Assembly: GCF_001262605.1 (NCBI RefSeq)
Contig: NZ_LGTC01000001.1
Location: forward strand, 5,404,001 to 5,468,000
DNA: 64,000 nucleotides
Reading direction: 5' to 3'
Origin: Pseudobacteroides cellulosolvens ATCC 35603 = DSM 2933
Lineage (GTDB): Bacteria; Bacillota; Clostridia; Acetivibrionales; DSM-2933
Shown here: piece after piece, positions 8,894 through 17,935 of the stretch
How positions within the stretch are numbered: the stretch's first letter is position 1
Layout of the letters: the number at the start of each line of letters is the position of its first letter
Notes under the pieces: model-generated
The model's input: only the letters and a program-made list of their open reading frames with translations
Databases searched by the model: none
What the model was told of the DNA's origin: nothing
Position numbers and translations under genes: made by a program

Positions 8894-10330
8894 TTGCTTG
8901 CATTACTAATAATATTTTTTACATTGGCCTTTATAGTATTTGTAGCCGATCGAAAGACCGGATCTTCAAGGTGGATTATTGCAATCTCATTTCTGGCATT
9001 TTTAGCAGCTTTTAGTGTAGAATGGGACAATGTCATCCTTCCTTTAATAAAAAACAATATTTCCATAACACAAAAAACATATAACAATTTAAAACTGGTA
9101 AATGCCTTTTGCACATCTATACCCCAGTATGTAATTCCTTACTGTGTTGTAATGTACGCAATAAGTTTTCACGGTATGGCCAAACCCAAGCAACAGTTTA
9201 TGGCCGGTTTACTGCTTGCAATACCTGTAATTTGTTCTTTTTTGTTTTTACCGATTACTCCTAACGACTGGAAAACAAGAGAAGAATTGATTAGTTATTT
9301 CAGGATACTTTCTATCTGGACAATACCTTATCTATTTGGAGCAGGTGGTATAATGATATATTCAACCTGCAAGGAAATACGCCCCAGGCTTAAGCTTCAA
9401 AAGAAATTTACTCTGGCCATAGTTATTCCGATTATTATCTCCTCTTCAATGAACTATATGCTTTTACGATCATTAGGATTTCTATGGGCATGGAAATTTA
9501 ATTACCCTGTACTGATGGTTCTTTTTGGTTTTTTTCTCTACTTTGGAGTCAAGTATGGAGTAATGGGAGTAAAGCTTGTATTTTACAAGCAGCGTCTGGA
9601 AACTTCCATAAAAAGTATTTCTTCAGGAATAGAAATGCTTAATCATTCTTTGAAGAACGAAGTAATAAAAATTGCAATGTCATCATCTAACATAAGATCA
9701 TCTGCAAACAATGAGCCCCCTGATATTGATGATATAAACAATAATCTGGAGGTTATAGACAACTCAGTCAGCTACCTTAAAAGCATGATAAAACGTATTC
9801 AGAGTTTTTCCAAAGAAATAACTTTGGAAGAGACCGGTAATGGTTTGATTTCACTGCTAGATGATGCTTTAAACAATTCCAACAGCAACATTAAAGAAAG
9901 AGATATCGGAATAATTAAAAACTACTGGTATGATGCGATTATTAAGTGTGATAGGTTCCATATGCTGGAGACCCTATCCAACATAATAAATAATGCATGT
10001 GAAGCTATAGTAAGTAACGGAGAAATTGCAATATCCATAGAAAGAAGCAAAAACGCAATCAATGTTAATATTGCCGATAACGGCCCAGGTATTGATAGCG
10101 ACACTTTATCCCACATTTTCGAACCTTACTTTTCAACTAAGGACAAGCACCTTAACTTCGGCTTGGGTCTTTCATATTGCTATCTGGTAATGGGCAAACA
10201 CAACGGCAGCCTAGATATAATAAGCAACGAAGGAAAAGGTACAACTGTTATTCTGTCCTTCCCTTCGTATAGAATTCTGGAATTAAAAGTTTTAAGCAAA
10301 TTAAAGTCATTAAAATCAACCTATTCTTAA
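8894..10330 (+). CDS. Membrane sensor histidine kinase
   Basis: Protein of 478 residues starting at TTG behind a GAGG site. The N-terminal ~230 residues form about seven hydrophobic helices. Then come a linker helix, an H-box-like segment (EMLNHSLKNEV, near residue 250) and a HATPase domain with N box (NIINNACEAI), G1 (DNGPGI), F box (FEPYFSTK) and G2 (GLGLSYC). It most likely phosphorylates the regulator encoded convergently at 10316-10942; the two genes overlap tail-to-tail by 15 bases. The sensed signal is unknown. The sequence around the presumed phospho-acceptor His is atypical, so the exact His is inferred. Confidence 0.88.
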   Translation: MLALLIIFFTLAFIVFVADRKTGSSRWIIAISFLAFLAAFSVEWDNVILPLIKNNISITQKTYNNLKLVNAFCTSIPQYVIPYCVVMYAISFHGMAKPKQQFMAGLLLAIPVICSFLFLPITPNDWKTREELISYFRILSIWTIPYLFGAGGIMIYSTCKEIRPRLKLQKKFTLAIVIPIIISSSMNYMLLRSLGFLWAWKFNYPVLMVLFGFFLYFGVKYGVMGVKLVFYKQRLETSIKSISSGIEMLNHSLKNEVIKIAMSSSNIRSSANNEPPDIDDINNNLEVIDNSVSYLKSMIKRIQSFSKEITLEETGNGLISLLDDALNNSNSNIKERDIGIIKNYWYDAIIKCDRFHMLETLSNIINNACEAIVSNGEIAISIERSKNAINVNIADNGPGIDSDTLSHIFEPYFSTKDKHLNFGLGLSYCYLVMGKHNGSLDIISNEGKGTTVILSFPSYRILELKVLSKLKSLKSTYS

Positions 10331-10942
10331 ACCACCTGTTCTGACTTTCTTTATAGCTTCCTTATATGATTTCACATTCATTTTGGACAATATACTCCTA
10401 ACTTGAGTTTTAATAGTATTGTGAGACTTAAAGAGTGTCTCCTGTATTTGTGTATATGTATAGCCTTTCTCAAGGTATGAAAATACTTCTCTCTCAGAAC
10501 TGGTAAGATCCTTTAATTGTTCGTCCCTCTTAAATTTTTTATACTCTTCAAGAACTACTTCAATGGGTGTTTTATCTTTAAAGCATTTTCTTATTAGAGT
10601 AGGTATATCTTCATAGTTGTCCTTTAAAACAAAATTAATCGCACCAGCAGTAAATGAATCCCTGATTATTTCATCACTATTCAAAGATGTAAGCATGATT
10701 ACCTTTAAAGGCTTTATATTAACGATTTCCGAAACAGCATATATACCATCGCACATATTTCCATTTAGATTTATGTCCATCAGCAGTACATCAATTTCAA
10801 CACTTTTTACTATGTTTATAGCTTCAGACTTTGATTCAGCTGTTCCCACTATGTCTATATCCAGGTGCCTTTTCAAGAAACTTACCATTGCATTGATCCA
10901 ACTGTGATCGTCATCAACAATTGCTACCTTTATCCTGCTCAT
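10316..10942 (-). CDS. NarL/LuxR-family response regulator
   Basis: Protein of 208 residues if it starts at MSRIKVAIVDDD, the ATG at 10942; this places AAAGGGGG at 7-base spacing, whereas farther upstream starts add an implausible hydrophobic tail. The receiver domain has the acidic pair DD near residue 10, the phospho-acceptor in LLMDINLNG, and a Lys in FVLKDN. The C-terminal LuxR-type HTH is LTSSEREVFSYLEKGYTYTQ followed by HNTIKTQVRSIL. The gene is convergent with, and overlaps by 15 bases, the histidine kinase at 8894-10330, its probable partner. Confidence 0.9.
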   Translation of the reverse strand: MSRIKVAIVDDDHSWINAMVSFLKRHLDIDIVGTAESKSEAINIVKSVEIDVLLMDINLNGNMCDGIYAVSEIVNIKPLKVIMLTSLNSDEIIRDSFTAGAINFVLKDNYEDIPTLIRKCFKDKTPIEVVLEEYKKFKRDEQLKDLTSSEREVFSYLEKGYTYTQIQETLFKSHNTIKTQVRSILSKMNVKSYKEAIKKVRTGGLRIG

Positions 10943-11047
10943 TCTCATGCCCCCTTTAATAAGATTAATATATATATATATTATAAGTGATTTATCTTTT
11001 ATAAACATAATATTATTCGCATAATTATGAAATTTTTAGGAGGGTTA

Positions 11048-11140
11048 ATGAAACTAATACAGACACTTAACTCAGGAATATTGGGAACAAATGGCGTTTG
11101 TTCAAATCTGCTAAATATATTGCTTCCGCATATCCAATAA
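11048..11140 (+). CDS. Possible 30-residue peptide, function unknown
   Basis: A 30-codon frame starts at an ATG just downstream of AGGAGGG (spacing only 3-4 bases, shorter than ideal) and ends TAA. The predicted peptide starts MKLIQTLNSG and contains one Cys. It lies in the 367-base gap between the divergent regulator gene (10942) and the terminator at 11262. I know no homologue, and translation is supported only by the ribosome site. Confidence 0.25.
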   Translation: MKLIQTLNSGILGTNGVCSNLLNILLPHIQ

Positions 11141-11261
11141 TTTTACTCTTGTCGGTTTATCGAGCAAGTGAAAATAGTAGAGCCGCATCATATCTTTTTT
11201 ATCCGGACATGTCAATTATTTAACAAACTCCAAAACTTTCCTTCTTTCAAACCAAATAAAT

Positions 11262-11297
11262 TAAAAAAGGCCACATGAGCATAACCCGTGTGACCTT
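11262..11297 (-). terminator. Intrinsic terminator of the mannosyltransferase gene
   Basis: Minus-strand hairpin AAGGTCACA/TGTGGCCTT with a loop of about 13 bases followed by six T, located 13 bases past the stop codon of the gene at 11310. Confidence 0.8.
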
Positions 11298-11309
11298 AAT
11301 AAACTTTTC

Positions 11310-12689
11310 CTACATCATTCTTCCAAACCCGCATGAGAAGCTAAAGGCATAATAGGCAAGAAGTATGATTGATGCATAAGTCAGGACAAAATCCCATATT
11401 CTCTTCCTCGACAACCATGCAAATATAACAAACATCGGGAAAATACACATAAGGTATCTTGAGCCGCTTAGAAGCCACGTGGGCGAAAGAGCTATAGTAA
11501 TGTATGCAAGCATGTACAAGGAATATGAGTTTCTTATTTTCCTTATGCCATAAATCACCAAAACAAAAACCAAGGCAATCGAAAATGCCTGAGGTACCCA
11601 TAAGGAGATTCTATCAGCAGCTCCCCAGGTACTTACTCCAGGTATAGCATTTACAAAAGTAGATTTAATATTGTCATAAAACATGCCAAAAGATTGGCTC
11701 CAGTATTCCTTTTGATACCTTAAAAACGTAAACCAATCTCCTGATATTACTTTGTTAAGAAGCAGGTACAATGAAAATCCTGCTGGCAGAAAAAGTATAT
11801 TCAATCCATTTAACATTCTTTTAACAAAATGCCCATCATTTTTGTTTTTATAGGCATTTCCAATATACAATAAGAACTCTGCAACCACAGGCACTAGAAG
11901 GATTATGCCAAAATTTCTCGAAACCGCTGCAAACATACCGCATAATCCCATTAAAAACCATTTATGCCGCCTCAAGTAGTAGACAGTCATAATTGAAAGG
12001 GTAAAGAATACACTTTCACTGAAATTTATAGATAAAAAGAAGGTTATGGGATATATGAGCATATATTTTACAGCCCTGAAAGCAAAAGCTTCTTCATGAT
12101 CAAGTTTCACCAACTTGTAGAGATAAGTAGCTCCTACAAACAAACTGACATTTGAAACGATCATAGCCGACCAGAAATAATTTCTTACAAAGAAGTATAC
12201 ACCTTTTATCAAAACAGGATATAGTGGATAAAACACCAGATGAAACCTCTTATCAGTGGACATATCATTGGTATACCAGTGTTCCGCCATGTACAGATAG
12301 TGACCGCCATCCCATCTGTTCCACATCATTTCCATACTTGACCAGAAACCAATAGATTCATCTTTTGTAATCATCCAACCCATAAAAGCCATTAGAAACA
12401 TGATTAATCTAGTTGCAACAACCATCAACAAAATAATGCACAGATCTTTAATAAATTTTGTTTCCCTAACCCATTGTGCTATACGGCCTAATCTGCTTCC
12501 AAACTTGTTAATTATACCGATCCTTCGCAATAAACTTACTCTTTCTGATTTTTCTACAACCCCCATGGATTCCAAAAATTCAAAAATGTAAGCTTTGAGC
12601 GATAAAACCAGTGCTACAAGAAAAGCTAATAGAAAACATATCTTAATGTAGTTATAATCACTAAAAAGATCTTTAAGAAGACTCATCAT
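11310..12689 (-). CDS. Polytopic mannosyltransferase-like protein (PIG-V/Gpi18-like)
   Basis: Protein of 459 residues with about ten membrane helices. Early in the first extracytoplasmic loop it has WNRWDGGHYLYMAEHWY, resembling the acidic motif of lipid-linked-sugar-dependent GT-C glycosyltransferases related to PIG-V/Gpi18. Such enzymes transfer a sugar from a polyprenyl-phosphate donor on the outer face of the membrane; the acceptor here is unknown. Two adjacent ATGs (12689, 12686) both fit an AAGGGGTAGGA site. It is a single-gene unit ended by the terminator at 11262-11297. The substrate assignment to mannose is family-level only. Confidence 0.75.
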   Translation of the reverse strand: MMSLLKDLFSDYNYIKICFLLAFLVALVLSLKAYIFEFLESMGVVEKSERVSLLRRIGIINKFGSRLGRIAQWVRETKFIKDLCIILLMVVATRLIMFLMAFMGWMITKDESIGFWSSMEMMWNRWDGGHYLYMAEHWYTNDMSTDKRFHLVFYPLYPVLIKGVYFFVRNYFWSAMIVSNVSLFVGATYLYKLVKLDHEEAFAFRAVKYMLIYPITFFLSINFSESVFFTLSIMTVYYLRRHKWFLMGLCGMFAAVSRNFGIILLVPVVAEFLLYIGNAYKNKNDGHFVKRMLNGLNILFLPAGFSLYLLLNKVISGDWFTFLRYQKEYWSQSFGMFYDNIKSTFVNAIPGVSTWGAADRISLWVPQAFSIALVFVLVIYGIRKIRNSYSLYMLAYITIALSPTWLLSGSRYLMCIFPMFVIFAWLSRKRIWDFVLTYASIILLAYYAFSFSCGFGRMM

Positions 12690-12855
12690 TCCTACCCCTT
12701 AATCCTAAATATTAAGTATTAATTGTTTTTTTATAATATTTTTGGGAATACTTTATTATTATAACCTCAGTTAAGATACTTTTCCAGATAATTTTGTGCT
12801 ACAGAACAAAATCAATCCTGAAAGTTTTATTAGATTTATCACTTTCGATATAGGT

Positions 12856-13494
12856 TCAAGGATGGATAAGATTCAACTCTACTGCTTTTCGTATTGCATG
12901 CACCCTGGATGTCACATTCAATTTTTTATAAATATGACTTAGATGATACTCAACGCTCCTCTGTGCAAGATTTAATTCATCAGAAATTTCCTTGTTTGTT
13001 TTCCCTTTAGAAGCTAAGTATAGAACGTCTATCTCCTGCTGATTCAAACATTCAATCCTAGTATTTTCAACTGATTGCTGATTGCTTGTATTTGTTACCT
13101 GCAGGCTTTTTACCAGCTCAAGCGGCAGCACTACCATTTTTTCCAGAGCCATATTAATGGCAGCAATAAAATGCTTATCGCTGCAAGCCTTGTCAACAAT
13201 GCCACTAACACCTGATTTTATAAGCACATTAAAGTTTGAAGAAATATCTTCACCTGAATAAATTAATACAACTTGATCAGGATAAATTTCCAATGTCTTT
13301 TTAGTTAACTTCAAACCATCCATATCCGGCATTTTTAAATCATAAATACAGATATCAAAGCTTTGCTTGGAAAGAACCTCCAAAGCATCGGCACCCGTAA
13401 AACAAGTGGCAACCTCCATGCCATGGCTCTCAAGCAGCAGTTTTGTTCCTGAAAGGATTGATTTATGATCGTCAACAAGTAAAACCGTAATCAT
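12856..13494 (-). CDS. NarL/DegU/ComA-type response regulator
   Basis: Protein of 212 residues: receiver (VDDHKS, phospho-acceptor in CIYDLKMPDMDG, Lys in VDKAC) followed by a LuxR HTH (LNQQEIDVLYLASKGKTNKE, then YHLSHIYKKLNV). It is divergent from the LspA-like gene. The shared intergenic region holds several TTGCGG half-sites, the half-site of ComA-type regulators. The nearest kinase of the matching HisKA_3 class is at 17936-19876, and a second copy of the same half-site promoter lies directly after that kinase. I infer that this regulator, that kinase and the two promoters form one circuit. Confidence 0.9.
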   Translation of the reverse strand: MITVLLVDDHKSILSGTKLLLESHGMEVATCFTGADALEVLSKQSFDICIYDLKMPDMDGLKLTKKTLEIYPDQVVLIYSGEDISSNFNVLIKSGVSGIVDKACSDKHFIAAINMALEKMVVLPLELVKSLQVTNTSNQQSVENTRIECLNQQEIDVLYLASKGKTNKEISDELNLAQRSVEYHLSHIYKKLNVTSRVHAIRKAVELNLIHP

Positions 13495-13591
13495 TATAAG
13501 TCCTCATCTCAAAAATTTTGTTAATGGCTATGAAACTATTTTTTAATAAATTTATTATTTTAATATAGTTTAGCACAAGTTTCATTCAAAA

Positions 13592-13693
13592 TCACCGCAA
13601 ATATGTTTGCGGAACCACGCAAAAAATTACTGTTATTTTTGCGGAAAATAACACAGTTATTGCGGTGACTAATCCCATTATGTATGTTATATT
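13592..13693 (+). promoter_or_regulatory. Promoter module 1: TTGCGG operator cluster plus promoter
   Basis: Contains the palindrome CCGCAAA-TATG-TTTGCGG (13595-13612), a TTTTTGCGGAAAATA block (13636-13650), and TTGCGGTGA (13660-13668), which is an exact inverted copy of TCACCGCAA at 13592-13600. The last site overlaps a -35 GTGACT (13665-13670), followed after 17 bases by TATATT (13688-13693). The arrangement recurs at 19897-20013. It faces the LspA-like gene and could also autoregulate the divergent response regulator gene. Confidence 0.7.
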
Positions 13694-13724
13694 TATAATA
13701 AAACAATAAAGGCTGAACAAATCT

Positions 13725-14207
13725 ATGACGATAATATTACTGTTGGTTATCATTGATTTATCAATTAAAACCATAATGTATTTTAACTTTATAAATACAC
13801 ATATTAAGTTTTTGGGAGGTTATTTAGGAATTGCCCCTACAATAAACAGGGATCAGATCTCAGAATTTGAAACCCAATTCAATATTGGCATCAATACACC
13901 AACTCTTATTATACTCAATGTATTTATATTAACTATCCTGTTTTATATTTATTATCGTTTTATAAAAACAGGATATATGAATCTACATATAAGAGTTATC
14001 ATTGCCATGTTCATTTCAGGTAGCATTTGTTCACTTATCGATAAGATAGTTTTAAGAGGCAGTATCAATTACTTCTATGTTAATACGTGGGCTTTTGATC
14101 TGAAAGATATTTATCTTTATACTTCACTATTATATTTGATATTCTATCTCTTAAAGCCAACAAACTTTACTGCCAAAGTGCAAATTAAAAAACTACCTAA
14201 TGAATGA
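13725..14207 (+). CDS. LspA-like (signal peptidase II family) membrane protein
   Basis: Protein of 160 residues with four hydrophobic segments and the layout of lipoprotein signal peptidase. The two family regions with the catalytic Asp residues are recognisable but degenerate: SGSICSLIDKIV in place of GGxxGNxxDR, and FDLKDIYLY in place of FNxAD. Both Asp residues are kept while the Asn residues are lost. It may be a divergent LspA paralogue with a dedicated substrate; the neighbouring genes encode exported proteins. Translation starts about 25 bases after the predicted transcription start from promoter module 1, with only a weak AAGG site. Confidence 0.6.
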   Translation: MTIILLLVIIDLSIKTIMYFNFINTHIKFLGGYLGIAPTINRDQISEFETQFNIGINTPTLIILNVFILTILFYIYYRFIKTGYMNLHIRVIIAMFISGSICSLIDKIVLRGSINYFYVNTWAFDLKDIYLYTSLLYLIFYLLKPTNFTAKVQIKKLPNE

Positions 14208-14237
14208 TTATAATAATTAAAAGGAGATGTAGTTCAA

Positions 14238-15713
14238 ATGAAAGGAATATTAAAAGTAAGATTTGTATTATTGTCACTGGTTATGGTTTTGACTCTGCAA
14301 ATCAATGTTTTTGCAGCAGAGCAAATCCAACCGATGTCTGATACGGTTGAACAACCCAGCACATGGGCTGCTGAGGGAGTTAAATGGTCATCTTTATATG
14401 GTCTTGTAGATAAGAAATTTTTATCAAAATACCAGTCCAATGTAAACAAAGAGGAACTATTCGATATAGGTGTGAATCTATATGAAAAGCTTACCGGCAA
14501 AGCAATTGTGCCTGTAAAAAAGAGTCCTTTTACAGATGCAAACAGTGAGACAATTTTAAAAGCTTATTCAATCAAAATAGTTGAAGGAAAAGGCAAGCTT
14601 GAACCAAAGAAAGCAGCAACAAGACTGGATGTAACAACAGTTATTTATAAAGCTATAAGAGCCGCACAGCCAAGCTTCAATTTTAAAGCTGATATAAAAC
14701 TTAACCATAGGGATGCCGGCAAATTAACCGCTTCATTATGTGATATGGTAAAGTATATTTATTCAAAGAATATTTTAAGAGGTAAAACAAATAGCTTATT
14801 AGGTCTCAATTTACCTTGTACAAGACAGGAAATCATGGTTATTGCCAGCAGGGCATATGAATTTTCCATATATGAAGCCGGTAAAGCCTCCAAAGGACCT
14901 TTCTGGAAAGTAAGTGATGAGGATAGTTCAATTTATTTACTTGGTTCAATACATATTGCTGATCCTTCATTATACCCTATGTCCAAAGATATACTAAATG
15001 CATTTGAAAAATCTGACTCACTTGTTCTTGAATTGGATTTGGTAAAATCCACCGAGGCTGATGCTATTGAGTACATGCAGCAAAAGATGGTGTATCAGGA
15101 TGAAGATTCACTGGATAAAAATGTTTCAAAAGAAATATACGATAGCTTTATTGATTTGGCAAAATCTAATGGTATTCCAGAGGCAATAGCCAAAAAATAC
15201 AAGCCCTGGGCTGCTGCACTTATTGCACAAAATTTAGTCCTGTCAGGCAGCAACATGGATTCATCCCTTGGAGTAGACCTGTTCTTTACATCAAAAGCCA
15301 CAGGCAAAAAAGAAATACTTGAGATTGAAGGTCTCAAATTCCAGATAGATCTATTCGATTCTTTTTCAAAGGAACTCCAAATTCAATACTTAACTGGAAT
15401 ATTAGGTTCAGAAGAGTCAGCCGATGAGCAGGTAGATGTGTTAAAGGATATGTTGAAAGCATGGAAAGAAGGAAATATTTCAGATCTGGAAAAAATGCTG
15501 GAATTAGAAAATGATATTTCAGAAGAAATGAAGGAATTCAATGAAAAGCTCATAATTACCAGAAATGATAACATGACTAAAAAGGTAAAGGAATACCTCG
15601 CTGATCCTTCAAGAAAAACATATTTTGTAGTTGTAGGTGCGGCACATATGATTGGCGATAATGGTATAGCTACACAATTAAAGGATGGCTATAAAATAGA
15701 ACAAATTAAATAA
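14238..15713 (+). CDS. Exported SLH-like / TraB-GumN family protein
   Basis: Protein of 491 residues. Residues 1-27 are a signal peptide ending FAA. The next ~190 residues look like S-layer-homology repeats (WAAEGVKWSSLYGLV, then SPFTDANSETILKAY, then TRQEIMVIASRAYEF), which anchor proteins to cell-wall polymer. The C-terminal ~270 residues are a TraB/GumN domain, with GSIHIAD, LVLELD and VVVGAAHMIGDNGI carrying the conserved His/Glu of this putative metalloprotease-like family. A strong AAAAGGAGATG site precedes the ATG. It is 30 bases after the LspA-like gene, so probably in one operon under promoter module 1. Confidence 0.82.
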   Translation: MKGILKVRFVLLSLVMVLTLQINVFAAEQIQPMSDTVEQPSTWAAEGVKWSSLYGLVDKKFLSKYQSNVNKEELFDIGVNLYEKLTGKAIVPVKKSPFTDANSETILKAYSIKIVEGKGKLEPKKAATRLDVTTVIYKAIRAAQPSFNFKADIKLNHRDAGKLTASLCDMVKYIYSKNILRGKTNSLLGLNLPCTRQEIMVIASRAYEFSIYEAGKASKGPFWKVSDEDSSIYLLGSIHIADPSLYPMSKDILNAFEKSDSLVLELDLVKSTEADAIEYMQQKMVYQDEDSLDKNVSKEIYDSFIDLAKSNGIPEAIAKKYKPWAAALIAQNLVLSGSNMDSSLGVDLFFTSKATGKKEILEIEGLKFQIDLFDSFSKELQIQYLTGILGSEESADEQVDVLKDMLKAWKEGNISDLEKMLELENDISEEMKEFNEKLIITRNDNMTKKVKEYLADPSRKTYFVVVGAAHMIGDNGIATQLKDGYKIEQIK

Positions 15714-15741
15714 TACGTTTTTAACATATAGTTCTCATCAA

Positions 15742-15785
15742 AAACAAGACTCCTGCCTTAATAAAAACAGGGGTCTTGTTTTATT
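15742..15785 (+). terminator. Intrinsic terminator after the SLH/TraB gene
   Basis: A 14-pair hairpin (AAACAAGACTCCTG with CAGGGGTCTTGTTT, one G-U pair) followed by a T-rich stretch, 28 bases past the stop codon. Confidence 0.88.
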
Positions 15786-16151
15786 TATGTCCATTAAATT
15801 ATATTAAAATGGCATTATATGTAATTTTATTTTGTAAACTATTGATTTTTTTGCTTTTTATGCAAACTAAATAAAAATCACAGTACAATTTTGGCAAAAA
15901 TTTGTTTATTTTGGCAATTTCATTTTTGTACAATATATGTTAGTATAATACCAATAGATTATTTGGTATTTAATCCATAATTTTCTATATTTGAAACTAT
16001 AAAGCTTTAAGGAGGTGGAAATTTAGAATCATACATTTAGACTAATCTTTTAATATTGCATACCAGTCGCACATAAATTACAGCAAAAATTCGTAGCAAT
16101 TGAACAGTATTTAAACACTACACTATACAACAAACCAAGGAGGAGTATGTC

Positions 16152-17591
16152 ATGATTAAGCTAAGAAAAAAAATAATACCCGTTGCTTATTTGTTACTAA
16201 TTACATCCCAATTTCTTCACCCTATCAATTTGCCAACATACAAACAAAATAACACAGTTTATTCTTTGAATGAACCGGCTACTCCAGCTACTACTCATCA
16301 AAACAACAGTACTACGTCTGCACCAAAATATATACCCGAAAATATTACACCAGTTTTAGCATCTGCTCCTGCTACACCAACAACAACCATATTATCTTCT
16401 GCAACATCTACTGCAGTATATACCGCAACATCTACAACATCTACTCCAACAATCACACCAACATACATACCTACATCTACACTTACTCCCACATCTACAC
16501 CAACACCTACTTTTACACCATTATCTTCAGCCACTGTTCAACCTACCAATACACCTGAAAACTACAATGTAACAATTGAAGGCTGGTTTAAAGGTGATAG
16601 AAATGAAGCACGAAATGACTTCAAAATTGATGTGTATGAAGGATACAATTCAAACCCAGTCGTGGAAACTGCCACAAACCCAAAAGGATACTTTAAGCTG
16701 AGCTTTAACACAAATACCAAGTACACTTTAAAGGTTTATAAACCGGATAGCAAATATATGCCAAAGGTTTACAGGTTAAGCTTGATTGGGAACTTTAGTA
16801 TTGGCTCTCTTTCAAAACCCGAAGTAATACACTGGGGAGATTTGAACAATGATGAAATAGTAAATATCGCTGATATTATTGTGGTATCGAGTAATTTCGG
16901 ACGCACATCGTCCAGCACTTCTTATAATAAGGATGCTGACTTGAATTCAGACGGAGTTATTAATATGAATGATATTATGAAACTCAGCAATATATTTTCT
17001 GCTACACCTGAAAACCAAACTAAAGCAATTTATCTAGAAAGTGATGCCGAAACATGCTATGAACCAAGCGGCTGGTATAGCATGGAAGATACTTCGTTGG
17101 ACCTGAAGGGCTATAGACTATACATAAACGGAAGCCTTGTATTTAAATCATCAACACTTATCAATAGTTCAGGAAGTTCGCTCAATATAAACGGCGGTAC
17201 CCTGGAAATCTTGAATGATTTAAACTTCGGCCAGCCAGGTTATAACGATTCATTAATAATGACAAAGGAAGAAGGAAAGCTCATAGTAGGCAAAGGATTC
17301 ATTTTTGCTACAGCTGTAGATCATGAAGGCATTTTAACAGCAGGTACCATCGTTATAAAAGGTGATTATTTTAATGTTAACGACGATTCCAACAACAAAG
17401 CATTCTATTGCACTAAAAATCACAAAATACAGCTTTCAGGATCTCACAAAAAAGTAATCAAGCTATCATCTGATGATCCTTTAAGGAATCGCAGGGCAAA
17501 TATTATTATTGTTCCAAACAATTATGAATTTGAAATATGGCCCCGCAATGCTTATAACAGCATCACGAATCTTCCTGCTGATGCTATATGA
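16152..17591 (+). CDS. Secreted protein with Thr/Pro linker, internal dockerin and beta-rich C-terminus
   Basis: Protein of 479 residues. A signal-like N-terminus precedes a Thr/Ser/Pro-rich linker (about residues 40-135). A CarboxypepD_reg/Cna-B-like beta domain follows (about 137-225), then a dockerin-like pair of calcium loops (GDLNNDEIVNIADI and DADLNSDGVINMNDI, about 233-285), then ~190 residues of beta-rich sequence of a solenoid character. In cellulosomes dockerins bind cohesins and usually sit at the end of the protein; an internal one with a C-terminal domain after it is less usual. AAGGAGGAG precedes the ATG. The ~430-base gap before it holds the terminator at 15742 and otherwise AT-rich DNA; an AGGAGG at about 16010 has no start codon behind it. 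Confidence 0.8.
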   Translation: MIKLRKKIIPVAYLLLITSQFLHPINLPTYKQNNTVYSLNEPATPATTHQNNSTTSAPKYIPENITPVLASAPATPTTTILSSATSTAVYTATSTTSTPTITPTYIPTSTLTPTSTPTPTFTPLSSATVQPTNTPENYNVTIEGWFKGDRNEARNDFKIDVYEGYNSNPVVETATNPKGYFKLSFNTNTKYTLKVYKPDSKYMPKVYRLSLIGNFSIGSLSKPEVIHWGDLNNDEIVNIADIIVVSSNFGRTSSSTSYNKDADLNSDGVINMNDIMKLSNIFSATPENQTKAIYLESDAETCYEPSGWYSMEDTSLDLKGYRLYINGSLVFKSSTLINSSGSSLNINGGTLEILNDLNFGQPGYNDSLIMTKEEGKLIVGKGFIFATAVDHEGILTAGTIVIKGDYFNVNDDSNNKAFYCTKNHKIQLSGSHKKVIKLSSDDPLRNRRANIIIVPNNYEFEIWPRNAYNSITNLPADAI

Positions 17592-17640
17592 AAAGTACTG
17601 AATCGCTTTTCATATAATCAGGAAAATTAGAATTAATTAT

Positions 17641-17692
17641 AAATCAATCTGATAATAATGGCACAGTCCGGCATTATCAGATTGATTTTTTT
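17641..17692 (+). terminator. Intrinsic terminator after the dockerin gene
   Basis: Perfect 16-base-pair hairpin (AAATCAATCTGATAAT at 17641-17656 with its complement at 17673-17688) followed by a T run. Confidence 0.92.
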
Positions 17693-17935
17693 ATGCCTAG
17701 AAAACACTTCGTGATTTTGTTCTTTCATTTCTGTAACTGTTGATAACAAGTTAACCTTATGCTATATTAAATAAGATAAAATATCTAATACAGTTATTTT
17801 CTGTCATATACTATACAGTTTTTACATACTACTCAATGATATATTTAAAATGATATTATATTAAAAATGTAAAAGATAAATGATTTTTAATATAGTTGAA
17901 ATATTTTGTTTTGTTGTTATAAAGGGGGGTATATT

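Noticed and set aside
16005-16040. Strong AGGAGGTGG site upstream of the dockerin gene
   Set aside because: No start codon or frame follows; the real start at 16152 has its own AAGGAGGAG.
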